Shown: one piece after another, positions 6,327-17,500 of the stretch
Layout: each line of letters opens with the position of its first letter
How positions within the stretch are numbered: the first letter of the stretch is position 1
Virus record (IMG/VR): IMGVR_UViG_3300042691_036898
Coordinates: 1 to 33,716 of that record
DNA length: 33,716 nt
Reading direction: 5' to 3' (one strand)
Origin: a virus
Notes under the pieces: model-generated
The model's input: the letters and a program-made list of their open reading frames with translations, nothing else
Databases searched by the model: none
What the model was told of the DNA's origin: nothing
Position numbers and translations under genes: made by a program

Positions 6327-8384
6327 ATGGCTGAACCACTACAAGTTACCGAACTTGACTTTGATCAAATCAAACAAAATCTAAAGACCTTCTTAAAAAG
6401 TCAGTCTGAATTTACCGACTATGATTTTGAGGGTTCTGGTCTAAGTGTCTTGTTGGATATTTTGGCATATAACACACATTATAATGCTTACTATCTAAAC
6501 ATGGTTGCTAACGAAGCATTCATGGACACCGCTTTATTACGTGATTCGGTTATATCACACGCTAAAGTCTTAGGGTATGTTCCTTATTCTAGAAAAGCTC
6601 CACGTGCAACAATTAATTTCACTGTTAATACGGCCACAAACGTCGCAAGCACACTAACTGTACCAAAAGGTTTTTCTTTTTTATCGAATGAAATTGATGG
6701 CGTCAGTTACAACTTTGTGACTTTAGAAGAGGTAAGAGTAACTAAATCGAACACAGACTTTTCATTTTTAAATTTACCAATATATGAGGGTCAGTTAGTA
6801 ACATACAATTTTACTCACGACCAGACAACAAATCCAAAACAAATATTTTCACTTCCGGATACAAATGTTGACACATCGACTCTGTTTGTTTCCGTTCGCA
6901 ATTCAATTTCAAATACAGATTCGGAAATTTATACCTTAGCTGAAGATGCCTCGGTTACTACGACAAACTCCAACGTTTTCTATCTACAAGAAAATAGAGG
7001 TGAAAGATATGTAATTTATTTTGGCGATAATGTAATTGGCAAAAAACTGCCTAATGGTGCAGTGGTTAGTGTCACGTATTTGATTACAAATGGCACAGCA
7101 GCAAATAAAGCAAATAACTTTGTCGCCACAGGAGTTCTTGCAGACTCTTTGGGTAATGCACAAACAGATTATATAATTGACCCTGTGAGTGAAGCCTCTG
7201 GTGGTGCTGAAAGAGAATCTGTGGATAATATCAAATTTTCCGCACCATTACAATTTACTACACAAAACCGTTTGGTAACATTTTCTGATTATGAAACATA
7301 CATTCAAAAAAGTTACCCATCTTTAGACTCAGTTTCCGTTTGGGGTGGTGAAGATGAAACACCACCAAAGTTTGGTGTAGTTTATGTTGCGTTAAAACCA
7401 AAAATTAATTATTTCATTTCAGAGGCGGAAAAACAACGCATTGTAGATGATATTATTAAACCAAAAGCAATCGTTGCTATTCAGGCAGTGCTGCGTGATC
7501 CAGAGTACCTATATTTGTTGATTTCACCTACAGTAACTTATAACCCAATCAAAACTATTTTTACTGAAGAACAGTTAAAAACGGCAATAAGAACGGCGAT
7601 TTTAAACTACAAAACTACCAATCTTGATAAGTTTAATTCTCAATTTATTATTTCAAAAGTTCAAGATGCAATTGACTCTGTTGACACAAATGCTATCATT
7701 GGTTCGGGTGTGTCTGTTCGTTTGCAAAAAAGATTTTCACCATCTCTAAACTCTTCTACACCTTACACGATTAACTTTAATACTCAACTGCGTAGAGGTA
7801 CAATTGGTAACAAGTTGTCTTCAACAACATTTACTGTAGCAGATTCACAAGGCATTGATCGTGAAGTTCAGTTTGACGAAATACCACAATCGTTTTCTGG
7901 TATCTCTTCTATTCAAATAACAAATCCTGGTGCCGGGTATTCTTCTCAGCCGATAATTACAATTGAGGGTGACGGCTTTGGTGCTAATGCTTCAGCAACT
8001 ATTGTAAATGGCCAAGTTCAGAGCATTGAGATGATTAATCGTGGGATTGACTACACACGTGCTACTGTTAAAATTACTGGTGGTGGAGGTTCTGGAGCCA
8101 CGGCCGTTGCTGTTATTGATGGTCGCATTGGCACAATTCGTACCGTTTATTATGACTCCTTTGCACAAAGACAAGTTGTTGATGATAATGCTGGAGAAAT
8201 TGATTATGATTCAGGTACTGTTAAGATATCTAATTTACTCATTAAAAACGTTCAGTCGGTTGATGGTGATGTTCGAATTTCAATTGAAGCGGAAAAAGGC
8301 ATTATAAGTACAGTGAAAAACACCATTATTACAATAGATCAAGAAGACCCAATATCAATTAGTACAACATTAGAAACTGTATAA
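6327..8384 (+). CDS. 6: Baseplate wedge protein gp6 (J-like)
   Basis: The 685-residue product corresponds to T4 gp6 (660), the intertwined wedge dimer that forms the inner ring of the baseplate and drives its expansion at infection. The start has DFDQIKQNLKTFLKSQSEF, then DILAYNTHYNAYYLNMVANE and RDSVISHAKVLGYVPYSRKAP, which is highly typical. Residues about 235-300 hold a baseplate J-like segment (GGAERESVDNIKFSAPLQF). In the C-terminal domain, residues about 529-604 carry a GxGY-type repeat (NPGAGYSSQPIITIEGDGFG) that looks inserted. The surrounding text, with FAQRQVVDDNAGEIDYDSGTV after it, is the normal gp6 ending. The last base of the stop codon is the first base of the next ATG (TAATG), so the genes are coupled. 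Confidence 0.95.
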   Translation: MAEPLQVTELDFDQIKQNLKTFLKSQSEFTDYDFEGSGLSVLLDILAYNTHYNAYYLNMVANEAFMDTALLRDSVISHAKVLGYVPYSRKAPRATINFTVNTATNVASTLTVPKGFSFLSNEIDGVSYNFVTLEEVRVTKSNTDFSFLNLPIYEGQLVTYNFTHDQTTNPKQIFSLPDTNVDTSTLFVSVRNSISNTDSEIYTLAEDASVTTTNSNVFYLQENRGERYVIYFGDNVIGKKLPNGAVVSVTYLITNGTAANKANNFVATGVLADSLGNAQTDYIIDPVSEASGGAERESVDNIKFSAPLQFTTQNRLVTFSDYETYIQKSYPSLDSVSVWGGEDETPPKFGVVYVALKPKINYFISEAEKQRIVDDIIKPKAIVAIQAVLRDPEYLYLLISPTVTYNPIKTIFTEEQLKTAIRTAILNYKTTNLDKFNSQFIISKVQDAIDSVDTNAIIGSGVSVRLQKRFSPSLNSSTPYTINFNTQLRRGTIGNKLSSTTFTVADSQGIDREVQFDEIPQSFSGISSIQITNPGAGYSSQPIITIEGDGFGANASATIVNGQVQSIEMINRGIDYTRATVKITGGGGSGATAVAVIDGRIGTIRTVYYDSFAQRQVVDDNAGEIDYDSGTVKISNLLIKNVQSVDGDVRISIEAEKGIISTVKNTIITIDQEDPISISTTLETV
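7911..8139 (+). repeat. GxGY-type repeat domain inserted in gp6
   Basis: Two copies of a short unit are visible: NPGAGYSSQPIITIEGDGFG with ASATIVNGQVQSIEMI, then NRGIDYTRATVKITGGGGSG with ATAVAVIDGRIGTI. Each unit reads Gly-x-Gly/Asp-Tyr, a strand with I-x-I-x-G, a GxG turn, an Ala-rich strand and a Gly-linked final strand. Related units occur in three other baseplate proteins of this window. Confidence 0.75.
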
Positions 8385-11300
8385 TGTCAGTAGATTTAAA
8401 AACATCAATACTTGTAAATCGTCAAGTACCCGAATTCGTTCGTGACGAATACCCAAAGTTTGTCGCCTTTTTAGAAGCGTATTATGAGTTTCTTGAGACT
8501 CAGGCAAATACTGCCATCTCTTCAAACAATTTAGTTACAACTGCAAAAACTTTAAGAAACATTAGAGATGTTGATGATTCTTTGGAGAGATTTGAAAAGA
8601 ATTTTTATAACACCTACGCAACTCTAGTTCCGCTTGAAGTACAGTCAAATAAGGCTCTTCTTTTTAAGCATCTATCTACTCTATACAGAGCAAAAGGTTC
8701 CGAAGGTTCTTTTAAATTATTGTTTCAACTTATTTTTGGTGAAGACATTGATATTATTTTACCTAAAAATAATGTTCTTCGTTCTTCTGCAAGTAAATGG
8801 CAAGTAGACAATATAATAAGAATCAATCCAGATATCTTTACTCGTTATGTTGGTAACGGCACAAACAAAACTTTTTATTTGGCTCAACGAGCAACACAAG
8901 GTGATGTCAATGTTTATGTTAATGATGTGCTTAAAGTTTTTGATCAAGATTACTTCATTAATAAAGAGTATCGTCAATTAAATTTTGTCACCGCACCCGC
9001 AAATGGTGACATAGTAACTGTAAATTATGGTAATTTTGAAATTAATTTACTAAACAACCGTAAAATTACTGGTGTATCATCCAATGCTTCGGCAATTATT
9101 GAAACTTCAAACAAAAGAATTATTTCTGATACACTTAATCTTGGCTTACCTATTGAACTTTCAATCGATCTCAAAACACTCGATGGCGATTTTTTAAACG
9201 GCGAAGAGATTTCAATACCAATTAATGATGAAGTTAATAATATCTCAATAGATGTTCGTGCTTCTACGTTTTCAATTGTTCGCAAGTTTAATGTTATAAA
9301 CTCAGGTAATAATTATAGTGTTGGCGACATTGTTACGGTAAGTGGTGGTAACGCTTCAACAAATGCTTTTGGTACGGTTGAAAGAGTATTTACTGGCCAA
9401 GTTGATTCTGTAAATATTACACATGGCGGTGCTGTATTTACAATTTCTTCACCCATTTCTGTATCCGGAAATGACGCACTCACAACAATGATTGCTGTTG
9501 TTGATGGAATTGATACTTCGGGAGCAAATGCTGCTAATTCATTTAAAGTATCACCTGACGCTATTGCTAATTTAAATATACAATCAGCAATTACGAATTC
9601 TAATTTTGGTTCTGCTTTTTCTAAACCACTCATTAACGCAGCAAATTCAATTTCTGATGCATTAAATTATATTTCATTTCAAGTTGGACCTATCAGTAAT
9701 GTTAAAGTTCTAACCTCTACAATACCACTCACCGAAAAAGATGTAACGATTCTAGATGCTGCTGGTGCTGAATATGGTTCAAACACTGGCAGTTTTGGGT
9801 ATCGTTACTCTAAAAGTTTAAAGTCTGTTGGTAGATACAAAATTAATGATGGTGGTATAAACTATCAGATTGGTGATGAGATTATCTTCGGTGCAAATCC
9901 TCCTGGAACATATGGTCAAATGGCAGCGGCCACTGTTGGCAAAATTGCAGCCAATGGTTATATTTTAAGAATTGATTCTGCAAACAGCCGCATTCGTGGA
10001 ACCGGAACAGTTTTAATTACACAGTTGAATGAAATTGTTGGCACAGGAACATTCTTCACACAAGATTTAAAAATTGGTGACAAAGTAGACATCAACAATG
10101 AATCCAGAACAGTATCATCAATTACTAGCGATTCTGTTGTTGTTGTAAATACCAATTTTGTTTATCCGACAGCAAATAAAAAAATTGGCGTATATGATCG
10201 TTGGCCATTAGGTGGATATGGATATACACAAGGAAAATTTCCAAATCTTTCTGTAAGTTCAACTACGGGTTCTGGTGCAAATGTACAAATTGATTCACTA
10301 ATTGGTGATGGTGAATCATTAGTTCCAACTGGTTTTGGTTCAAACGGACAAATCATTTCAATTGCGGTTATTGATCCGGGTTCAGGTTATGAGTATAGCC
10401 CAATTGTAAACATCTCTGGTGGAGATGGTGCAGCAACGGCAAATGCAGAAATTGAACGTTCATTTACTTCAGCGCCAGGCCGCTGGACTACTTCAGATTC
10501 CATTATTTCTTCGTTTGAAAGAAAGTTACAAGGCGAAGATTATTATATTGATTACTCATATGTTGTTTCATCACGAATTGAATTTAGCAAATACAAATCT
10601 CTGCTAAAACAACTGTTGCATCCAGTTGGATTAATTAATTACGCTTACTATAACAGAGAAAATATTGTTGAACTTACGGATGTTTCTATACAAGGTTCTA
10701 CTTCGAACACAATTTCTGGCACGGTAAACGTTGGTAACGGTAGAATCGTTGTAACAGGAACTAATACCAAATATAACATTGCAAACACAAAAGGTATTCT
10801 GTCATTAGGATCATTAATCGCTGTAGGCAGTGAAGTTAGAAAAATCAACACAATCGTCAGTAATACGGCATTAATTACAACATCAAACATTGCTAACCTT
10901 TTAATTGCAAATGCTGGCTCCGGTTATTCAAACGGTTATCTAATTTTTGCAAATGGTGGTGGCCAGATTACAAGTCTCACAGTTACCGCAAAGGGCTCTG
11001 GCTACGAAAATGGTGTGATGACGTTCTCCAGCACGGATGAAACAATACCTGCTGTTGCAAATGTTGAAGTACATGCATCAAATGGTGCAATTAGAACCGT
11101 CACTTTGATCAGTGGTGGTCTTTATGCTAATGCGCCATTTGCCATACCAGATAGTAATCCTCATCGTGTTGTTCTGTCTAATAGCATTAGTGTCATTTCT
11201 GCTGGTGAAGGTTATTCAAATGGATTCTTGATATTCTCGGGTGGAACACCGTCTCCTACAGGTAGAGATGCAAACGTTGCAGTTGAGGTATATCCAAGTA

Positions 11301-12964
11301 ACGGTTCAATTCGTTCATTTACAGTTAATGATCCAGGGTTATATCAATCAAATCCAACCGCAAGACCTAATTCAAATGCGAACGTTGTCATTTCATCTGT
11401 GGTAATTGCAACTGGCGTTACACAAGTAACTGCAAATGCTGGAAGGGCAGTCAATAGTTTCATAGTTTTCTCTAATAGCGTGGGTGATACTTATACACCA
11501 GCAAATGCACGTGTGTATGTAAACACAGCAGGTTTTGTTGAAAATGTTCAAGTCATTTCAAATGGCTCTTATGCACTTGCTGCTAACATAACTGCAAATG
11601 TTGCCGGATTGAGATATGTCGAAAACAATCAAGTCTTTGATGCAACAACAAATAGTCAGTCGAATGTCACATTCACTATTGGAACATCAAATAAAGGTAA
11701 TGGTTTCTCAAACACTGTGCTAACGCTTTCTGGTGGAACACCAGGAAGAAATGCAAGAGTTCGCATTGAAACTTTCCCACAAAATTCGGCACAAGTTGTT
11801 TCCATCCTTGCAAATGCCCTGTCTTATGGTGTAAACAGTTTTGTAGAATTCTCTGGTGGTGGAGAGATTATACCAGCAAATGCAAGAGTTTATGTCACAT
11901 CTACTGGTCAGGTTAATGGTGTAGTAGTTTTTGATAGTGGATTATACAGAGGCACTCCTACTGCCAATGTCAACGTTGGCAATGTGTCTCTCACTTTGTC
12001 AATGTTGCCACTTGATGGACAAGTTCGTAAGATTACAATCGAAGATTCTGGTTTGTATCAATCAACACCAACTGGCTCTTTGAATACCGTACCTAATTCT
12101 GTAATATCGATAACGTCAAACACTGTTGCAAATACTTTTGTTGGTAGACATATTGCAAATGGTTACTTAATTTTTGAAGGTGGTACACCAGTAAGAACAG
12201 CAAATGCGACATATCAAGTATATCCATCAAATGGTGTTATCAATATGCAGTCGATTGTCATTACTGATGCGGGACTTTATCGTTCACCACCAACTGCTGT
12301 TCGACCTAATATTACACCAGTTTCAATTACAGAAGTTCGCCCACTAATTGGCGGTTCTGGTTATGTCAACGGTAATTTGGTATTTTCAACGACACAAGCA
12401 ACTTCAAATATTGTTGCAAACTGCACAGTTGAAGTCAATGGTGCATTTGGTGCAATTATAAAAACTACCGTGGTCAGTGCTGGTTTATATGCAAACAGTT
12501 CTGATATTATTATTGTTGGCGTTCTTAATCCGGCCACTGCCACATTGCAATCACCAAGCATAGCGGCAAATTTCTTGATACAATCTAGCGCAAATAGAAC
12601 CAACGTTGCTAATCTGATTGTTTCTACAACGGCAAACACAACGCAGACTGCTTTCTTTGGAATTACTGCAAACAGTAACTCACGTACCAATGCTGTGTTT
12701 ACAGTTACACCTTTTGCGAATACACAAACCGTTGCTACAATTTCGGTAGGGTTTACTGGTAGAAACACAGCAGCAAATGCCGCTATTGAAGTTTATCCAG
12801 GAAACGGTGCTATTCGTAAAGTTACACTAAATAGCAATGGCGAATACTATTATACACCAGACGTAAGACCAAACAGTGCTGGTGCGAATGCAGTGTTTAC
12901 CTTCAATCCCGTGTCATGGTACCAGACAGCAAATGCACAAACAGCAGTTATAATTAAGCAATAA
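8384..12964 (+). CDS. Giant baseplate/virion protein in the gp7 position
   Basis: The 1526-residue protein lies between gp6 and gp8, where T4 has gp7 (1032 residues), the wedge protein linking hub and periphery. The first 125 residues (VPEFVRDEYPKFVAFLEAYY, then LSTLYRAKGSEGSFKLLFQL) are typical of the gp7-position structural protein of marine T4-like phages. Residues about 130-760 are mixed and end with a conserved-looking segment (TTSDSIISSFERKLQGEDYY, then LLKQLLHPVGLINYAYYN). In relatives I remember, the protein ends about here. From about residue 840 to the end is a long array of degenerate Asn/Gly/Ser-rich repeats. I use no gene symbol because sequence orthology to T4 gp7 is not evident. 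It is coupled to gp6 by TAATG. Confidence 0.8.
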   Translation: MSVDLKTSILVNRQVPEFVRDEYPKFVAFLEAYYEFLETQANTAISSNNLVTTAKTLRNIRDVDDSLERFEKNFYNTYATLVPLEVQSNKALLFKHLSTLYRAKGSEGSFKLLFQLIFGEDIDIILPKNNVLRSSASKWQVDNIIRINPDIFTRYVGNGTNKTFYLAQRATQGDVNVYVNDVLKVFDQDYFINKEYRQLNFVTAPANGDIVTVNYGNFEINLLNNRKITGVSSNASAIIETSNKRIISDTLNLGLPIELSIDLKTLDGDFLNGEEISIPINDEVNNISIDVRASTFSIVRKFNVINSGNNYSVGDIVTVSGGNASTNAFGTVERVFTGQVDSVNITHGGAVFTISSPISVSGNDALTTMIAVVDGIDTSGANAANSFKVSPDAIANLNIQSAITNSNFGSAFSKPLINAANSISDALNYISFQVGPISNVKVLTSTIPLTEKDVTILDAAGAEYGSNTGSFGYRYSKSLKSVGRYKINDGGINYQIGDEIIFGANPPGTYGQMAAATVGKIAANGYILRIDSANSRIRGTGTVLITQLNEIVGTGTFFTQDLKIGDKVDINNESRTVSSITSDSVVVVNTNFVYPTANKKIGVYDRWPLGGYGYTQGKFPNLSVSSTTGSGANVQIDSLIGDGESLVPTGFGSNGQIISIAVIDPGSGYEYSPIVNISGGDGAATANAEIERSFTSAPGRWTTSDSIISSFERKLQGEDYYIDYSYVVSSRIEFSKYKSLLKQLLHPVGLINYAYYNRENIVELTDVSIQGSTSNTISGTVNVGNGRIVVTGTNTKYNIANTKGILSLGSLIAVGSEVRKINTIVSNTALITTSNIANLLIANAGSGYSNGYLIFANGGGQITSLTVTAKGSGYENGVMTFSSTDETIPAVANVEVHASNGAIRTVTLISGGLYANAPFAIPDSNPHRVVLSNSISVISAGEGYSNGFLIFSGGTPSPTGRDANVAVEVYPSNGSIRSFTVNDPGLYQSNPTARPNSNANVVISSVVIATGVTQVTANAGRAVNSFIVFSNSVGDTYTPANARVYVNTAGFVENVQVISNGSYALAANITANVAGLRYVENNQVFDATTNSQSNVTFTIGTSNKGNGFSNTVLTLSGGTPGRNARVRIETFPQNSAQVVSILANALSYGVNSFVEFSGGGEIIPANARVYVTSTGQVNGVVVFDSGLYRGTPTANVNVGNVSLTLSMLPLDGQVRKITIEDSGLYQSTPTGSLNTVPNSVISITSNTVANTFVGRHIANGYLIFEGGTPVRTANATYQVYPSNGVINMQSIVITDAGLYRSPPTAVRPNITPVSITEVRPLIGGSGYVNGNLVFSTTQATSNIVANCTVEVNGAFGAIIKTTVVSAGLYANSSDIIIVGVLNPATATLQSPSIAANFLIQSSANRTNVANLIVSTTANTTQTAFFGITANSNSRTNAVFTVTPFANTQTVATISVGFTGRNTAANAAIEVYPGNGAIRKVTLNSNGEYYYTPDVRPNSAGANAVFTFNPVSWYQTANAQTAVIIKQ
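10901..12961 (+). repeat. Degenerate GxGY/YPSNG protein repeat array in the gp7-position gene
   Basis: About 690 residues made of roughly 6-8 diverged units of 90-110 residues. Recurring motifs are GSGYSNGYLIF or variants near residues 845, 942, 1105 and 1322; GGTP near 955, 1118 and 1267; NA-x-V/A-x-V-x-YPSNGxI near 890, 965, 1276 and 1466; and GLYxxxPTA near 985, 1186, 1223, 1298 and 1367. The units are coding and too diverged for DNA-level repeats. Confidence 0.75.
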
Positions 12965-12973
12965 ATATATCTT

Positions 12974-14545
12974 ATGACTTCAGTTACAAGTAAAAAAATA
13001 CCATATATCTCTGCGATTCAGTTCAAAGAATCTTTCTACGAGCCTTCACCTGAAGTTGGTTATGTTTTTATTGGCAATCACACACCTTATGCCAATGAAA
13101 GCAGTCCAAATTCCGTTGTAGACTCTGTAAGTGATGAAAAACTTGCATGGGAACAAATGATCGCAGCCAAAAAGATTACGGGTAACGATGTCGAATTAGT
13201 TATACCTAAAATCTCTTGGACTGCAAATACAAAGTACAAACAGTATGATGATTTGATTGAATTGGAAGATTTGCTGACGGGTAACAACTCGTTGAACGTT
13301 AAGCCAATGTATGTCTACACATCCCAGCGTAACGTTTATAAATGTCTGTCGAACAATTACTCTTCAAATTCTACAGTAGAACCCACTGGAGATTACACAT
13401 TCTCTAACGGTAACATTGCTACTTCTGATGGTTACATTTGGAAGTACATGTTTAATGTAAAACCGTCAAATAAGTTTTTAGCCGATGATTGGATTCCAAT
13501 TCCAACTAGTACGAGACAGACAGATTATGGTGTTAATAATATCGGTGTTGTTCCTGGTGAATTAACAACAATCGTTGTAGAGAATTCTGGCGCAGGTTTT
13601 TATGAGAATAATGTATCTGTTATTCCTATTTTCTCAACCGGTTGCACAAGACTAAGTTTAGCAAACACAACAAACGTAGCAGCAAACATGTCTATCTCTG
13701 GTACAGGTATTGCGCCAGGCACCTTTATTAGTCGTGTTGATGTACCAAACAATAATATTTTCTTGTCAACCGTAACAACTGGTGCGGGTGGTGGTGCAAC
13801 AACTGCAAATCAGATTTCTCTGAGAACACGTGTTTTTATTGACGGTGATGGCACTGGTGCTGTGGCTTCAGCCACAATCAATGCTACTGGTTTTTTAACA
13901 AATGTTACTGTAACAACCATTGGAACACAATACAATAGAGCCAATGCCTTCATTTTCGGCACAGGCTCAAATGCGTCTGTTCGTGTAATTCGTGACATGA
14001 AATACGGTCATGCGTTCAATCCAGCAAGAGAATTGGGTGCAAATAGCGTGATGATTGTGTCACGAATTGGTGAAATTGACTCAACAGAAAACGGTAAAAT
14101 ACCAGCAAATACCACTTTTAGACAATATGGTATCTTTGTGAACCCTCATAAATACAGCAATGGAAATGTAATTTCTTCTACAAGTGCTAATGCTGTCATC
14201 TCACAAGCAACTGTTTTGACTTTGACTACGGGTTCTTTATATACAGTGGGTGAGTTTGCGTATCAAGGATTACCAAATGACACTACCGCAGCAAACACTT
14301 TTGCTCATGGTGTAGTTCTAGATCAAACGACAAATCAAGTTAGACTTACAAATGTCAGAGGTACTTTTAGAACAGGTCTTCCATTAAGGGGTGCAAGTTC
14401 TGGTGTAGATGATCGATTGATTGTAACTATCCAAAATCCAGAATTTGAACCCTATTCGGGTGATATTTTGTATACTGAAAACGTAACAAAGATTACAAGA
14501 AGTGAAGGTCAGGCTGAGAATATTCAACTTATTGTTAGATTTTAA
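12974..14545 (+). CDS. 8: Baseplate wedge protein gp8
   Basis: The 523-residue protein is gp8, which in T4 (334 residues) is a wedge dimer linking gp7, gp6 and gp10. Family-like text is clear in the N-terminal 190 residues: a start with an FKESFYEPSPEVGYVFIGN-type segment, KLAWEQMIAAKKITGNDVELVI, YVYTSQRNVYKCLSNN, and TSDGYIWKYMFNVKPSNKFL. The C-terminal 180 residues (HAFNPARELGANSVMI, then FRQYGIFVNPHKY and TKITRSEGQAENIQLIVRF) are also typical. In between, residues about 194-339 hold GxGY-like repeats with a Thr/Ala/Asn-rich extra loop, which explains most of the added length. The start follows the gp7-position stop by 9 bases. Confidence 0.92.
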   Translation: MTSVTSKKIPYISAIQFKESFYEPSPEVGYVFIGNHTPYANESSPNSVVDSVSDEKLAWEQMIAAKKITGNDVELVIPKISWTANTKYKQYDDLIELEDLLTGNNSLNVKPMYVYTSQRNVYKCLSNNYSSNSTVEPTGDYTFSNGNIATSDGYIWKYMFNVKPSNKFLADDWIPIPTSTRQTDYGVNNIGVVPGELTTIVVENSGAGFYENNVSVIPIFSTGCTRLSLANTTNVAANMSISGTGIAPGTFISRVDVPNNNIFLSTVTTGAGGGATTANQISLRTRVFIDGDGTGAVASATINATGFLTNVTVTTIGTQYNRANAFIFGTGSNASVRVIRDMKYGHAFNPARELGANSVMIVSRIGEIDSTENGKIPANTTFRQYGIFVNPHKYSNGNVISSTSANAVISQATVLTLTTGSLYTVGEFAYQGLPNDTTAANTFAHGVVLDQTTNQVRLTNVRGTFRTGLPLRGASSGVDDRLIVTIQNPEFEPYSGDILYTENVTKITRSEGQAENIQLIVRF

Positions 14546-14556
14546 AAGGTTAATAA

Positions 14557-17500
14557 ATGGCGCTTAATACAAATTTTAATGTTGATCCTTACTACGACGA
14601 TTTCGATGAGAACAAAAATTATCATCGTCTTTTGTACAAGCCAGGATTTGCGGTACAATCACGTGAGTTGACACAACTTCAAACAACCTTACAAGATCAA
14701 ATCAAAAAGTTTGGTGATCATATGTTCAGAACCGGTTCTGTTGTAACCGGAGGTTCTATTCTTATTCAAAACACGGCATATCTGAACATCTCTTCAAGTT
14801 ATTCTGGTCAAGATATTAATTATATTAATTTTGACAAGCAAACAATTATTAACACGGCGAATACGAAAAGAGCCTATGTTCTAAAATCATATGCAGCGGA
14901 TGCAATAAATGATGAACCAATCACTTTACTCATCAATCAAAATTACGGTGAACCTTTTGTTGAAAATGAAACCTTCTACACATTAAATACTGACCCAACG
15001 GTCATAACTTACTATGCAAATACCGCATCGGCAAATGCTACTGGTAACAATCAATCTTTTTCTGTAGGTGAAGGTGTATTTTACTATGATGGATTTTTTG
15101 TAAAAACTCAACCCCAAAGTGTTGCAGTAGACAAATACAATCGAAAAGGTAATGCCATCATTGGCTTTACTATTTCTGAAGATATTATTGACTATACTGA
15201 AGATACCACTTTACTTGATCCTGCACAGGGCTCATCTAACTTCCAAGCACCCGGAGCAGATCGTTACAAAGTCTTGATGACTTTGGATACTAGACCTATC
15301 GGTAGTACAGATTTAACTAGATTCATTGAACTTGGAACTATAAGTGAGGGTGTACCTCAAAAGATTGTGGAGACGCCAATTTATGGTCCTATTGCTGATG
15401 AATTTGCTCGTAGAACTAATGATGAATCGGGTGATTATATCATCAAAAATTTTGAAATTACAGTTACCGATAGCGCAGCAAATAATGCATTTATTAACGT
15501 TAGTTTGGGTTCAGGTAAAGCGTATATTAAGGGATATGAATTTGAAACTGGTTTACCAACCATAATTACCATACCGAAACCAAGAACGACACAAGCAATT
15601 ACAAATCGTAGAATTGGTGTTGACTATGGTTATTTTATCTATGCTAATGGCATGTATGGTAATTTTGCTACCAACAATTTTGGTTTAGCAGAATTATCGC
15701 TGTTAAATGCAAATGCTGCAAATGCTTATTTAACTACTGGTCCCACTTTAAGTGGTAACAATGATGTCTATTCAAATACTGTTATTGGAACTACAAGAGT
15801 AAAACTATCTGTTTTTTCAGGACTAAATTCAGATACTCCTAATGATTCTAATACCTACATTTATAAACTTTATGTAACTGATGTTAATACGAGATCAATT
15901 GCTGCAAACAATGGTTATGGTATTAATGCTGTTGGTGGCAATACAACTACAATTACTTTACCACCAGGATTTGCTGCAAACAATGATGTTTATAAAGGAT
16001 TGAATTTAAGAGTCGTTGGTGGTCAAAATGTTTTTGGAGACACGCAAAGACGTATCATTACAAATTATCAAGGTGCCACTAGAAATGCTACAATTTCGCC
16101 GGCATTTGCTGAGACCACTAATGTTGGAACTTTTTCCAATTATAGATTCTTTATAGAAACAGATACCTCAGCAATGGAATCTTTGGTAGTAAGAGGTACT
16201 GGCTCAAGTCTTAATACAGTGATCGCCTCCGCCAATGTTCATCCACTTACTAAAATTCTAGAACTTGGCAAACCTCCGCAAGAACTTTCTTTACTTGGAG
16301 ATTTTGCATATCAACCAGCATATATTCAAGGCTCAGGAAGTGAACCGCTTTTAGTCAGAATTGGTGAGCCAAATATTGCTGATAATACCATTAGAGATTT
16401 TTCCTATGGTTATAAGAGACTGTATCAAACGGTAACCTTTACGGCTGATGTGTCACAAACACTCTCTGTTGGTACAGGCGAAACAATCATTGATGCGGAT
16501 ACGAACGAAGAAAAACTTAAATATTATCAAGTAATTGTAACTGATCCTAAAACCAGCTTTTATGCGAAAGGTCAAACTGTACCCTCACAAGCATTTACTG
16601 TAAATCCTATTGCTCGTACCATTACTGTTACAAATGGTAAAGACATGGTAGCAAACATTTATGCGGTTATAAATGCGTCAGAGCCAACATCAAAAACAAA
16701 AAGATTTATTAAAGCAAACACACAATTCGTGGAGCCTGTAACTGCTAATTCAATTTTTGGTGCCGGTGGTGGTTCTGGTAATACTTCTGTTTATCTTGCC
16801 GCCACTGATGGTCAAGTGCTTATTGCCGAATCTTTCATTCGAAGAACACCCGGTTCTACTCAACACTTGTATGTTACTGATGTACACTCCATCAATGCGA
16901 TTTTTGATTTTAACGGTACAGCAACTACCACAGCGAACTTCAATTCAATTAGAGGTTCTGCGTCAGCAAATGTGACAGGCCGTTACAATTTTAATACAGG
17001 CCAAAGAGATTCCTATTATGATTGGGGTTCGATTAGTTTAAAACCTGGTCAAACCGCACCACGTGGTCCTTTATTGGTACTCTTTAATAGATTTGTTTCA
17101 ACAGGTTCGGGATACTTTGATGTCAGTTCGTACACTAGATTGGGATCACAGCAAAATGGTGGCTCAGGTGTAGATTTTGGCGACATTTCAGTATTTGAAA
17201 CACAAGATGGATCAAAAATTGGATTGGGTGATTACTTAGATTTTAGACCAGCTCGTCGTGATGCAACTACTTTAGCACTTGCGAATACCTTCGTTCTAAA
17301 TGTAGATGAGGCAGTTTTGGGACCTCAAATCGCTGAGCCAGGTCAGGAAATTGTTGCGGACTATGAATATTATTTACCAAGAATTGATCGTGTCGTATTG
17401 AATAAAAGTAGAGATGTTGCTTTTGAAGTTATTCAAGGAACTTCTGCGGTTGGACCTGTTCTGCCTGGTGAACCTGACAATTCAATGACTTTGTACACAC

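Noticed and set aside
12960-12967. AATAAATA before gp8
   Set aside because: Six bases before the ATG at 12974 and without the following C; more likely part of the AT-rich gap.
14147-14154. CATAAATA followed by C inside gp8
   Set aside because: It reads as His-Lys-Tyr in a conserved gp8 segment (VNPHKY) and lies 400 bases before the next gene, so it is probably chance, though an internal promoter is possible.
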